This document shows positions 1 through 9,419 of a DNA stretch of 10,034 nucleotides, in pieces. This stretch comes from Candidatus Fibrimonadales bacterium. Its GTDB lineage: Bacteria; Fibrobacterota; Fibrobacteria; Fibrobacterales; Fibrobacteraceae. The stretch spans positions 1 through 10,034 of the forward strand of contig WRMM01000052.1 in assembly GCA_009777135.1 (NCBI GenBank), written 5' to 3'. The notes below the pieces were generated by a model that saw only the letters and a list, made by a program, of their open reading frames with translations, was not told the origin of the DNA and did not search any database. Position 1 is the first letter of the stretch; each line of letters begins with the position of its first letter. The translations under genes and the position numbers were made by a program.

Positions 1-53
1 ATATTGGCATTCTTATCCGTTCTGGAATCCATTTGAAGCAATGATACTTTCAT
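1..53 (-). CDS. N-terminus of a probable carbon-nitrogen hydrolase (nitrilase superfamily), partial
   Basis: Only the first 17 codons are in the window; the gene leaves at the left edge. They read MKVSLLQMDSRTDKNAN. A short beta-strand followed by QM, a short polar stretch and then DK.AN is the usual opening of nitrilase-superfamily amidases and hydrolases, which cleave non-peptide C-N bonds with a Glu-Lys-Cys triad. That triad would lie outside the window. The start is an ATG with no Shine-Dalgarno in front of it but a TTTACTATATT box ending 6 nt upstream, the same arrangement as other unit-heading genes here. It is divergent from rfbD, with a heptamer inverted repeat between them. The family call rests on one short stretch, so it is moderate; reading frames on the opposite strand close quickly or run into the repeat. 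Confidence 0.5.
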   Translation of the reverse strand, partial: MKVSLLQMDSRTDKNAN

Positions 54-59
54 TTGTGA

Positions 60-70
60 AATATAGTAAA
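60..70 (-). promoter_or_regulatory. Putative -10-type promoter box of the left-edge gene
   Basis: On the minus strand the sequence TTTACTATATT ends exactly 6 nt before the ATG at 53. If TATATT is the -10 hexamer, transcription would start at or next to the A of the ATG, giving a leaderless mRNA. No convincing -35 hexamer is visible. The box recurs before other genes in the window. Confidence 0.5.
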
Positions 71-87
71 CGTTGCTTAATTCAATG

Positions 88-206
88 TTTGGGTTTGGGG
101 TATGGGGTATAGGGTATGGGCAATGCAAAAACATGCCCTTTTTAGCGAATTTAAGCCATTTTTTATGAAATTCCCCATACCCTATACCCCATACCCCAAA
201 CCCAAA
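88..206. repeat. Inverted repeat built from G-rich heptamers (locus 1)
   Basis: Positions 88-120 and 174-206 are perfect reverse complements over 33 bp, with a 53-nt spacer. Each arm is itself a heptamer series. The left arm reads TTTGGGT, TTGGGGT, ATGGGGT, ATAGGGT and a partial ATGGG. The left arm is preceded by AATGTT (84-89) and the right arm is followed by TAAATCAGCAT (212-222). It fills most of the intergenic space between two divergent genes and sits just upstream of the rfbD promoter box. It has no coding potential of its own. Confidence 0.9.
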
Positions 207-221
207 GCGAGTAAATCAGCA

Positions 222-232
222 TTTTCTATATT
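222..232 (+). promoter_or_regulatory. Putative -10-type promoter box of rfbD
   Basis: TTTTCTATATT lies 9 nt before the rfbD ATG, predicting a leader of only about 3 nt. There is no Shine-Dalgarno in the gap. It matches the CTATATT core found upstream of the genes starting at 53 (minus), 6744 (minus) and 9790 (plus). Confidence 0.5.
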
Positions 233-241
233 AGTAACACA

Positions 242-1099
242 ATGAAATTTTGGATAACAGGCTCTAAAGGGATGCTTGGGCAGGATTTGTATGCCTTAGC
301 GAGAAATTCTTTTGAAGTTTGCGAAAGCGATATAGAAGTTGACATAACAGATGAAACCGCCGTTTCTGGCTATATTTCCGCAAATAAACCCAATATTATA
401 ATAAACTGCGCCGCTTATACCGCCGTTGACAACGCAGAAACGGAAATTGAACTAAACCGCAAACTAAACACCCTTGGGCCAGAAGTTCTTGGCAAATGCT
501 CCGCAAAAGCCGGAATTGGTGTGATACACATTTCAACGGATTATGTTCTAAACGGCAATGCCCCAAACCCGCTGACAGAAGATGAACCCATAAACCCTAT
601 AAACGAATATGGCAGGGCAAAGGCAGAAGGCGAAGCTAGCTTGGCAAAAACAAATCCCAGTCACTGGATAGTTCGCACCGCCTGGCTCTATGGCTTTCAT
701 GGAAAAAATTTTGTCAAAACCATGCTGAATTTAATGCGAACAAAAGAGCAGATTTCCGTTGTAAGCGACCAGCTCGGAAACCCAACCTGGACCTGCGACC
801 TAGCAGAGGCAATCCTCAAAATAGCAGAAAACCCAAAACATCCTGGCATTTATCACTTCACAGGCGAAGGCATCGCAAGCTGGTACGATTTTGCAAAGGA
901 AATTCAAAAACAAGCCCTGCAAAAAAAACTCCTTGAACGGGAAATTCCTGTTTTGCCCGTTTCAAGCACCGAATGGAAAAGCCCCGCAAAACGACCCTCA
1001 TGGTCTGCTTTGGACAAAACAAAAATAAAAAAACATTTTGATGTAAATATTAATGAATGGCAAAATTCACTTTCTAAATATCTGGAACTTGAAAAATGA
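242..1099 (+). CDS. rfbD: dTDP-4-dehydrorhamnose reductase
   Basis: Catalyses the NADPH-dependent last step of dTDP-L-rhamnose synthesis, in the cytosol, supplying rhamnose for surface polysaccharide. The 285-residue protein has the usual family length. An N-terminal Rossmann nucleotide-binding loop GSKGMLG (residues 7-13) is followed by NCAAYTAVDNAE (55-66), STDYVLNG (98-105), the catalytic YGRAK (Tyr123, Lys127), VRTAWLYG (144-151), DQLGNPTW (176-183) and the substrate-end RPSWSALD motif. These are all RmlD-type motifs of the short-chain dehydrogenase fold. The partner genes rfbA, rfbB and rfbC are not in this window, so the pathway is either scattered or lies upstream beyond the divergent gene. 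Its stop overlaps the next start by ATGA, implying translational coupling with the ATPase-domain gene. Confidence 0.95.
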   Translation: MKFWITGSKGMLGQDLYALARNSFEVCESDIEVDITDETAVSGYISANKPNIIINCAAYTAVDNAETEIELNRKLNTLGPEVLGKCSAKAGIGVIHISTDYVLNGNAPNPLTEDEPINPINEYGRAKAEGEASLAKTNPSHWIVRTAWLYGFHGKNFVKTMLNLMRTKEQISVVSDQLGNPTWTCDLAEAILKIAENPKHPGIYHFTGEGIASWYDFAKEIQKQALQKKLLEREIPVLPVSSTEWKSPAKRPSWSALDKTKIKKHFDVNINEWQNSLSKYLELEK

Positions 1100-2046
1100 A
1101 AAATTTTTGCAACATAATTCCCGAATTGTGCTCGCCTGCCCTTCAAGAAAAAATACAGCTTTTATACGAAAATCTAAGCAAGCAAAACCTGCTCCCGCAA
1201 GATATAAGCCTGAAGCTAAACGGCTTTGAACCAGACAGCAGCAATCTGTTTTTTGTTTCTGTTGAGAAAGACGATGAGCATGATATGCAAGATTTGATGA
1301 ACAAAATAAATTTGAAAACAAACAGGATTGTCATTGTTCCAAACGGAAAAGAAAACTACTTTGATTTTGCAATCAAATACAATATATGCGACATTATACA
1401 TATTGATAAATTAAACGAAGATATACTGCTTGGAATTTTAAAATGCTTTTTGAAAAAAGATTTTGATTTGAATTCCTTTTTTGGCGTGCAAAAAAACATT
1501 TTTGACAAAAGCTATTCTATTTCCGGCAATATCAGCATGTTAAGGCTAATAGAAAATACATTTGCAGATTTTATAGACAAAATTCAATGCTCAGCAAAAA
1601 ATACATTCATAATAAATTGCCATGAACTGGTAACAAATGCAATTGCTTACGGGGTTTTAGGCATAACTGCTTATGTCCGAGACAAAAAAGACCATGACAT
1701 TCACGATATAATAGACTATGCAAATATAAACATTCCGCAAGACAAGGAAATAAATGTGCGTTTGATAATGAATAAAGATTCATACGGAATATCCGTAAAG
1801 GATTTTGGCGGTCTTTTAACCAAGCGTAGAGTTCTGGAACGCATCAGACGGCAAAGCGCAGTTGAAGGAGAGACCATTCCGCTTGGAATAGAAGACCACA
1901 CTGGCCGCGGCCTCACAATTTTAAGCCACCACGGACTTTTGCTTTTTTCCATCAGGCCAAAAATATCCACCGAAGTATCTCTAATCAGCCGCCTAGATTC
2001 CACAATAGGAAAAAACCCAATCTCAATTTTGACAAAGGAGTTTTAA
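1096..2046 (+). CDS. GHKL/HATPase-domain regulatory protein with receiver-like N-terminus
   Basis: A soluble 316-residue protein. The C-terminal half has the Bergerat (histidine-kinase-like) ATP-binding motifs: an N-box HELVTNAIAYG (176-186; Glu177, Asn181), a G1 box DFGG (236-239) and a G2 box GRGL (270-273). No phosphoacceptor His or dimerisation helix pair is seen, so it resembles anti-sigma-factor/RsbW-type ATPases more than a sensor kinase. Residues of about 50-120 alternate strand and helix like a receiver domain (LFFVSV; RIVIVPNG; CDIIHIDKL), but a convincing phosphoacceptor Asp pattern is missing, so I call this a degenerate receiver only as an inference. Residues 193-217 form an acidic, His/Asp-rich insertion between N-box and G1. 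It overlaps rfbD by 4 nt; its regulatory target is unknown. Confidence 0.75.
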   Translation: MKNFCNIIPELCSPALQEKIQLLYENLSKQNLLPQDISLKLNGFEPDSSNLFFVSVEKDDEHDMQDLMNKINLKTNRIVIVPNGKENYFDFAIKYNICDIIHIDKLNEDILLGILKCFLKKDFDLNSFFGVQKNIFDKSYSISGNISMLRLIENTFADFIDKIQCSAKNTFIINCHELVTNAIAYGVLGITAYVRDKKDHDIHDIIDYANINIPQDKEINVRLIMNKDSYGISVKDFGGLLTKRRVLERIRRQSAVEGETIPLGIEDHTGRGLTILSHHGLLLFSIRPKISTEVSLISRLDSTIGKNPISILTKEF

Positions 2047-2066
2047 CGTTTTAAAGCGAAATGTTT

Positions 2067-2996
<930 letters not shown>

Positions 2997-3007
2997 TTTT
3001 CTATTTT
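2997..3007 (+). promoter_or_regulatory. Possible promoter box of nuoK
   Basis: TTTTCTATTTT begins right after the UbiA-family stop and ends 7 nt before the nuoK ATG. It resembles the TTTNCTAWATT box seen elsewhere, with one departure from the core. There is no Shine-Dalgarno before nuoK, which fits separate leaderless initiation. Weak evidence on its own. Confidence 0.3.
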
Positions 3008-3014
3008 TGGCTCT

Positions 3015-3326
3015 ATGTTTTCTCCGTTTTACATTCAAATTTTGGCTGCCGTGCTTTTTTGCCTTGGCATTGCCACGATTATTTCTAAAAGGAATATATT
3101 TTTCGCTTTCTTGGGACTGGAGCTTGCAATAAATGCTGCAAATTTGAGTTTTATTGGATTTTCAAAAACCCTGCCTGCGCTCCAAAGCGTGGCTGGGCAA
3201 ATAACGCCGATTTTTGTTATAGCCGTTGCGGCAGCCGAGGCTTGCATAGGCCTTGCCATAGTGGTTTTAATTTTCCGCAATCAAGAGACAATTGACTCGG
3301 ACGAATATTCGCACATGCAAGGTTAA
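3015..3326 (+). CDS. nuoK: NADH-quinone oxidoreductase subunit K (complex I)
   Basis: A small proton-pumping membrane subunit of respiratory complex I, homologous to Mrp antiporter subunit C. At 103 residues it has the usual NuoK length and three hydrophobic segments (about 5-22, 28-49, 62-87). The two conserved membrane glutamates are present: Glu36 in GLELAINAANL and Glu75 in AAAEACIGLAIVV, matching Glu36 and Glu72 of the E. coli subunit. The tail DSDEYSHMQG resembles the family's conserved C-terminus (DSVSEMRG in E. coli). No other nuo gene is in the window, which is unusual because nuoK normally sits between nuoJ and nuoL. It starts 18 nt after the UbiA-family stop and is followed after 11 nt by yebC. 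A hydrogenase or Mrp subunit is possible but fits the tail less well. Confidence 0.88.
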   Translation: MFSPFYIQILAAVLFCLGIATIISKRNIFFAFLGLELAINAANLSFIGFSKTLPALQSVAGQITPIFVIAVAAAEACIGLAIVVLIFRNQETIDSDEYSHMQG

Positions 3327-3332
3327 AAGGAG
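3327..3332 (+). promoter_or_regulatory. Strong Shine-Dalgarno of yebC
   Basis: AAGGAG with 5-nt spacing to the ATG at 3338, immediately after the nuoK stop. It contrasts with the genes that lack a Shine-Dalgarno and have a promoter box next to the start, and it marks yebC as an operon-internal gene. Confidence 0.8.
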
Positions 3333-3337
3333 CAAAT

Positions 3338-4069
3338 ATGGCAGGGCATTCAAAGTGGGCAAATATTAAACGCAAAAAAGCCAAAACCGATTTTGGCAAA
3401 GCCAAGGCGTGGAATAAACTTATAAAAGAAATTTCCGTTGCAGCAAAACTGGGCGGCGGAAGCCCAGACGCCAACCCTCGCCTCAGAGCCGCAATACTAA
3501 AAGCCAAGGGGCAAAGCCTGCCTACAAAAAACATTGAAAGCGCAATAGCAAAGGGCGTGGGCGGAAATTCCGGCGCAAACATGGAAGAGCCTATGTATGA
3601 GGGTTATGGTCCAGCAGGCTGCGCAATTCTGGTGCAATGCCTAACCGATAACCGCACTCGCTCCGTTGCGGATGTGCGAAATATTTTCAACAAGAATGGC
3701 GGAAACATGGGCGAGCAAGGTTCTGTTTCTTGGACATTCAAGCACAAAGGCATTGTAATTGTAGATGCCGTTGCTCATCCCGAAGACAAAATTATGGATT
3801 TAATTCTGGAAGCAGGCGCAACCGATATGAGCACTCAAGACGATGTTCACGAAATAGAAACTTCCCCCGAATCTTTTGAAGCGGTGACCAAAGCCCTTGA
3901 AAACGCAAACATAGAAATGCTCTCCGCCGAGCTAACATACATCCCAGAAAACACCGTTAAACTAGAAGGCGAAGACGCTCAAAAATTAATGAAAATGATT
4001 GACAAACTAGACGACCACGATGATGTGCAAGACGTTTATCACAATGCGGAGCTACCAGAAGAGGAGTGA
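3338..4069 (+). CDS. yebC: YebC/PmpR/TACO1-family protein
   Basis: A 243-residue cytosolic protein of normal family length. The N-terminus MAGHSKWANIKRKKAKTD and the block NPRLRAAILKAKGQSLPTKNIESAI are the family signature; GYGPAGCAILVQCLTDNRTRSVADVR and GSVSWTFKHKG follow as expected. Members were long annotated as transcriptional regulators. Work on bacterial YebC and mitochondrial TACO1 supports a ribosome-associated role in relieving stalls at proline-rich stretches. The C-terminal tail is strongly acidic (DDHDDVQDVYHNAELPEEE). The start is fixed by AAGGAG 5 nt upstream and by the conserved N-terminus. It ends 17 nt before the convergent activase-type gene, with no clear terminator hairpin plus T-run in that gap. 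In many bacteria yebC neighbours ruvC, which is not seen here. Confidence 0.95.
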   Translation: MAGHSKWANIKRKKAKTDFGKAKAWNKLIKEISVAAKLGGGSPDANPRLRAAILKAKGQSLPTKNIESAIAKGVGGNSGANMEEPMYEGYGPAGCAILVQCLTDNRTRSVADVRNIFNKNGGNMGEQGSVSWTFKHKGIVIVDAVAHPEDKIMDLILEAGATDMSTQDDVHEIETSPESFEAVTKALENANIEMLSAELTYIPENTVKLEGEDAQKLMKMIDKLDDHDDVQDVYHNAELPEEE

Positions 4070-4086
4070 TACGCAATATGAAAATA

Positions 4087-6744
<2,658 letters not shown>

Positions 6745-6755
6745 AATACGATTAG

Positions 6756-6766
6756 AATATAGTAAA
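6756..6766 (-). promoter_or_regulatory. Putative -10-type promoter box of the activase-type gene
   Basis: On the minus strand TTTACTATATT ends 11 nt before the ATG at 6744, predicting a leader of about 5 nt with no room for a Shine-Dalgarno. The 11-mer is identical to the box of the left-edge gene. No well-spaced -35 is visible. Confidence 0.5.
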
Positions 6767-6784
6767 TATAATTAAGTCAAACTT

Positions 6785-6911
6785 AATGTTCTGGAGCATG
6801 GAACAAGCGACATGTGGAGTTGCATTGACTGGGACATGGGACATGATTATTTAAAAATCATATCCCAAATAACGTAGATTTGCATATCGCTTGTCCCATG
6901 TCCCTTGTCCC
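6785..6911. repeat. Nested inverted repeats of GGGACAT-type heptamers (locus 3)
   Basis: The outer arms are 6793-6813 (GGAGCAT, GGAACAA, GCGACAT) and 6884-6904, complementary at 17 of 21 positions. Intact units GGGACAT occur twice at 6831-6844, and the complementary TTGTCCC/ATGTCCC units run from 6891 to 6911. An inner hairpin 6837-6867 pairs 11 of 12 positions around a 7-nt loop. Like locus 1, it is preceded by AATGTT (6785-6790) and followed by TAAATCAGCAT (6919-6929). It fills the gap between two minus-strand genes. No open frame or other gene is seen in this gap. Confidence 0.8.
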
Positions 6912-6930
6912 AAGCAAATAAATCAGCATC

Positions 6931-7515
6931 CTATAAAAAATCTCTTAACCTAATAGCATCATTTTCGACTATTTTTTTACCCAAACTTTGAAAAAATTCC
7001 GGTCTGTGAAAGTCTGGCGTTTTGGTATTTATGGGAAATGCGGCAAGGTAGTGAGGCTCGGCTGCAAGGTCTGCGCATTTGCATAGATTGCCTTCAATTT
7101 GGGATGCGTTTCCGCCCGCTCCCAATAAAGCAATGGGGATTTGCACGGAGAGCGTCCATCTGTAAAAGTCATTTTCTGTGGTTATTCTGCTTGGTTTTCT
7201 TGTTATTGCAGCATATTCGCTTTTTGAAAGCTCCGTTCTGTTTTGCCTGTCTTTGCCCCGCGCCGCATAGCACACGCCTTTTGAATTAAACTCAAAGTTC
7301 GCATATCCGCCAGCATTTAGCATTTCCAAAAAAACTTCCACGCAAGAGTCTTCCCAAACGGCCTCGCCATCTTGCTCTTTGCTCTGGCAAAAACACTTAA
7401 CAGGTTCTTTTACCGCAAAATCAATAGCAATAAAATTTTCGCAAACCTCAACAGAGGCCCCCACCGAAACCGAGACGGTTTTATTCCATAGGGGCTTTAG
7501 GTAAAATGTTTGCAT
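6931..7515 (-). CDS. Carbohydrate-binding module family 9-like protein
   Basis: A 194-residue protein made of a single CBM9-like beta-sandwich. Characteristic stretches are VWEDSCVEVFLE (53-64), YANFEFNSKG (71-80), a DFYRWTLSVQIP strand (116-127) and the C-terminal PHYLAAFPINTKTPDFHRPEFF block (154-175), whose aromatic and His residues are typical of the family. Classical CBM9 domains bind the reducing ends of glycans in xylanases; stand-alone copies like this are common in polysaccharide-using bacteria and are mostly uncharacterised. There is no signal peptide, so a cytosolic protein or an alternative role is likely. It is divergent from the GGQ-domain gene, separated by only 26 nt. The start is supported by a promoter-like box ending 6 nt before the ATG and by the absence of a better upstream start. 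Confidence 0.75.
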   Translation of the reverse strand: MQTFYLKPLWNKTVSVSVGASVEVCENFIAIDFAVKEPVKCFCQSKEQDGEAVWEDSCVEVFLEMLNAGGYANFEFNSKGVCYAARGKDRQNRTELSKSEYAAITRKPSRITTENDFYRWTLSVQIPIALLGAGGNASQIEGNLCKCADLAAEPHYLAAFPINTKTPDFHRPEFFQSLGKKIVENDAIRLRDFL

Positions 7516-7518
7516 GGC

Positions 7519-7524
7519 TATAAT
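7519..7524 (+). promoter_or_regulatory. Possible -10 element for the GGQ-domain gene
   Basis: TATAAT, 17 nt before the ATG at 7542, would give a leader of roughly 10 nt. It overlaps the minus-strand box for the divergent CBM9-like gene, so the two promoters could exclude each other. No matching -35 is seen. Confidence 0.35.
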
Positions 7525-7532
7525 TTAGTAAA
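7522..7532 (-). promoter_or_regulatory. Putative promoter box of the CBM9-like gene
   Basis: On the minus strand TTTACTAAATT ends exactly 6 nt before the ATG at 7515, the geometry expected for a leaderless mRNA. It differs from the left-edge and activase boxes by one base (T to A in the centre). Confidence 0.45.
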
Positions 7533-7541
7533 TTACAACCC

Positions 7542-8120
7542 ATGTCCCGTAACTCCCTGCTCCAGCTATCCGATGCAGACCTCCTGAAACTCTGCGAAAC
7601 ATCCGCATACAAAGGCGCTGGACCAGGTGGGCAGCATAGGAATAAGACTAGTTCTGGCGTTAAAATAAAATTAATAATTAATAATGAAAAATTAATAATT
7701 GATTTGGAATCTTATGCTTGCGATGATAGGAGTTCCCATGTTAATAAATTGCTGGCTTTGAAGAAATTGCGGTTGAAGATTGCTTTGCAGGTTAGGGAAG
7801 AACCTGCCTTGCAAATCCCCTTTGCGTTTCCTGGCAGCAATGGAAAAATTTCTGAAGACAATAAGTTTTATCCTGAGTTTATTGCGGATATTTTGGATAG
7901 AATAAAAGCTTTTAGCGGTGATTTGAGCGAGGCGGCTAAGGTATGGGGGTTGAGCAAAAGCGCTTTGAATAAGATTATTATGCAAAACAAAAAGGTTTTG
8001 GAAACGTTTCAAAAAATACGTTCCGCCGCATCCGCAACGCCTAGCAATTCCGATTCTTCAAATGATTTTCCAATCCACTGCAAACCAACAGGAAGGCCAT
8101 CCAGTTTGCCGCAGGGCTGA
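7542..8120 (+). CDS. Stand-alone GGQ-domain peptide chain release factor-like protein
   Basis: Peptidyl-tRNA hydrolase domain of class-I release factors without the codon-reading domains. The catalytic loop GAGPGGQHRNKTSSGV (25-40; GGQ at 29-31) is intact, and DDRSSHVNKLLALKKLR follows as in the family. Residues 41-54 (KIKLIINNEKLIID) are encoded by an AT-rich heptamer array and make the loop after the GGQ about six residues longer than I would expect. A helix-turn-helix-like segment DLSEAAKVWGLSKSALNKII (127-146) follows, as in related small RF-like proteins. It could rescue stalled ribosomes like ArfB, but the C-terminus here is not the Lys/Arg-rich tail of ArfB, so that role is uncertain. 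The last ~36 residues are antisense to the gatA 3' end and look non-conserved. Confidence 0.8.
   Translation: MSRNSLLQLSDADLLKLCETSAYKGAGPGGQHRNKTSSGVKIKLIINNEKLIIDLESYACDDRSSHVNKLLALKKLRLKIALQVREEPALQIPFAFPGSNGKISEDNKFYPEFIADILDRIKAFSGDLSEAAKVWGLSKSALNKIIMQNKKVLETFQKIRSAASATPSNSDSSNDFPIHCKPTGRPSSLPQG
7669..7703 (+). repeat. AT-rich heptamer array inside the GGQ-domain gene
   Basis: Five 7-nt units: AATTAAT, AATTAAT, AATGAAA, AATTAAT, AATTGAT. The 13-mer AAAATTAATAATT occurs at 7667-7679 and again 21 nt on at 7688-7700, so the protein carries the heptad-like pair KLIINNE / KLIIDLE. It lies just downstream of the codons of the catalytic GGQ loop. Confidence 0.75.
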
Positions 8121-9415
8121 ACCAATGCCGGCAAACCTGCCAAATTAACGCCCACAGCGTAAAGGTCTGAGAGCACCATGCTCAAATGGTCGCTCTCGCT
8201 TATGCCAAGCGGCTTAGGAAGCCCCGGCATCGCAGGGCTTGCAATTATATCGCAAACGGAAAAAGCTTTGCTAAAATCTTCTGCTATCATGCGGCGAACT
8301 TTTTGCGCCTGCACATAATAATCATTAAAAAAATCGCCGCTCAAAACATAATTTCCAAGCAAAATGCGAAGCTTTGCCTCGCTGCCAAAACCCTCGCCCC
8401 TAGACATTGAATATATATCCGTTAAATTTTTAGCCTCTTTGCTGCGACGCGTATAGCAAATGCCGTCAAAACGCGAAAGATTGCTAGAAGCCTCAGCGTT
8501 TGCAATTATGCAGTAGCTTTCAAAAGCATAGCGAATTGAAGGGAGCGAGATTTCCTTTAGCAAAGCCCCTTCCTTTTCAAGCTTTGCCAAAGCAGTTTCT
8601 ATAACTTCTTTGCATTTTGGGTCTAAACCCTCAGCATAATATTCTTTTGGCAAACCGATAATTTTGCCTTTGATATCTTTGCCCAAATGCTCGCCAAAAT
8701 TTGCGGCGGGCAGCGAACTGCTCGTGTTGTCTTTAGGGTCTTGGCCGCACATAAAATCCAAAACAGAAGCCAAATCTTTTACATTGTTTGAGAGCGCTCC
8801 AACCTGGTCCAAGCTGCTGGCATAAGCAACCACGCCATAGCGCGAGACTCTGCCATAAGTGGGTTTAATTCCAACTGTGCCTGTGCATGCGGCAGGTATG
8901 CGAATAGAGCCGCCGGTATCAGAGCCAAGAGCCAAAGCTACGGTTTTGCTTGCAACCGCAACTGCGCTCCCGCCAGAAGAACCGCCTGGAACGCGGTCTT
9001 TTGCCACAGGGTTTATAACGCGCCCAAAATAAGAATTTTCATTGGATGCGCCCATCGCAAACTCATCCATATTCGTTTTGCCAACAATAACAGCCCCAGC
9101 AGCTTCCAGCTTTTCCACTGCCGTTGCCGTATATGGAGAAACAAAATTTTCCAAAATTTTAGAAGCGCAGGTAGTTTTTACGCCTTCTATGCACATATTA
9201 TCTTTAACCGCAATAGGAACGCCATCCAAAATAGAAAGGCTTTTCCCATTTTCGCGCCGTTTGTCTGCCGCCTGTGCATGCTCCAAGGCTCTTTCCCTGC
9301 AAACCGTTATATAAGCATTAAATTCCTTAGTTTCTTCAATTCTCTCAAAAACCCTCTCCAAAACCGCAACCGCAGACTCGCTCTCAATCTCCTTCCTAAC
9401 CTCGCTCAAGTTCAT
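8009..9415 (-). CDS. gatA: Aspartyl/glutamyl-tRNA(Asn/Gln) amidotransferase subunit A
   Basis: Amidase subunit of GatCAB, which releases ammonia from glutamine and supports conversion of Glu-tRNA(Gln) or Asp-tRNA(Asn) to the amidated forms. At 468 residues it is slightly short but within family range. The amidase-signature Ser-cisSer-Lys triad is intact: Lys71 in GVPIAVKDN, Ser146 in PGGSSGGS, Ser170 in DTGGSIRIPA. The spacing of 75 and 24 matches characterised GatA. GKTNMDEFAMGASNENSYFG and KPTYGRVSRYG are also typical. The start is fixed by AGGTGA (9420-9425) 4 nt upstream, which overlaps the TGA stop of the preceding small membrane-protein gene, indicating translational coupling. gatC and gatB are not adjacent. 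Its last 112 nt overlap, tail-to-tail, the 3' end of the GGQ-domain gene. Confidence 0.95.
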   Translation of the reverse strand: MNLSEVRKEIESESAVAVLERVFERIEETKEFNAYITVCRERALEHAQAADKRRENGKSLSILDGVPIAVKDNMCIEGVKTTCASKILENFVSPYTATAVEKLEAAGAVIVGKTNMDEFAMGASNENSYFGRVINPVAKDRVPGGSSGGSAVAVASKTVALALGSDTGGSIRIPAACTGTVGIKPTYGRVSRYGVVAYASSLDQVGALSNNVKDLASVLDFMCGQDPKDNTSSSLPAANFGEHLGKDIKGKIIGLPKEYYAEGLDPKCKEVIETALAKLEKEGALLKEISLPSIRYAFESYCIIANAEASSNLSRFDGICYTRRSKEAKNLTDIYSMSRGEGFGSEAKLRILLGNYVLSGDFFNDYYVQAQKVRRMIAEDFSKAFSVCDIIASPAMPGLPKPLGISESDHLSMVLSDLYAVGVNLAGLPALVQPCGKLDGLPVGLQWIGKSFEESELLGVADAAERIF

Positions 9416-9419
9416 GCAA

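Noticed and set aside
2..111. Plus-strand open frame at the left edge (YWHSYPFWNPFE...) as the end of an upstream gene
   Set aside because: Its tail is the heptamer repeat. The minus-strand reading at 1-53 has a family-like N-terminus and a promoter box, which explains the same bases better.
118..143. GGGCA...TGCCC hairpin followed by TTTTT, resembling an intrinsic terminator on the plus strand
   Set aside because: The stem is only 5 bp with a long loop, and the flanking genes are divergent, so no plus-strand transcript needs to end there. It is more likely a by-product of the heptamer arm and loop.
6771..6780. TTGAC-like -35 hexamer (minus strand) for the activase-type gene
   Set aside because: Its distance to the TATATT box is only about 13-14 nt, and comparable hexamers are missing at the other boxes, so I do not claim a -35 element.
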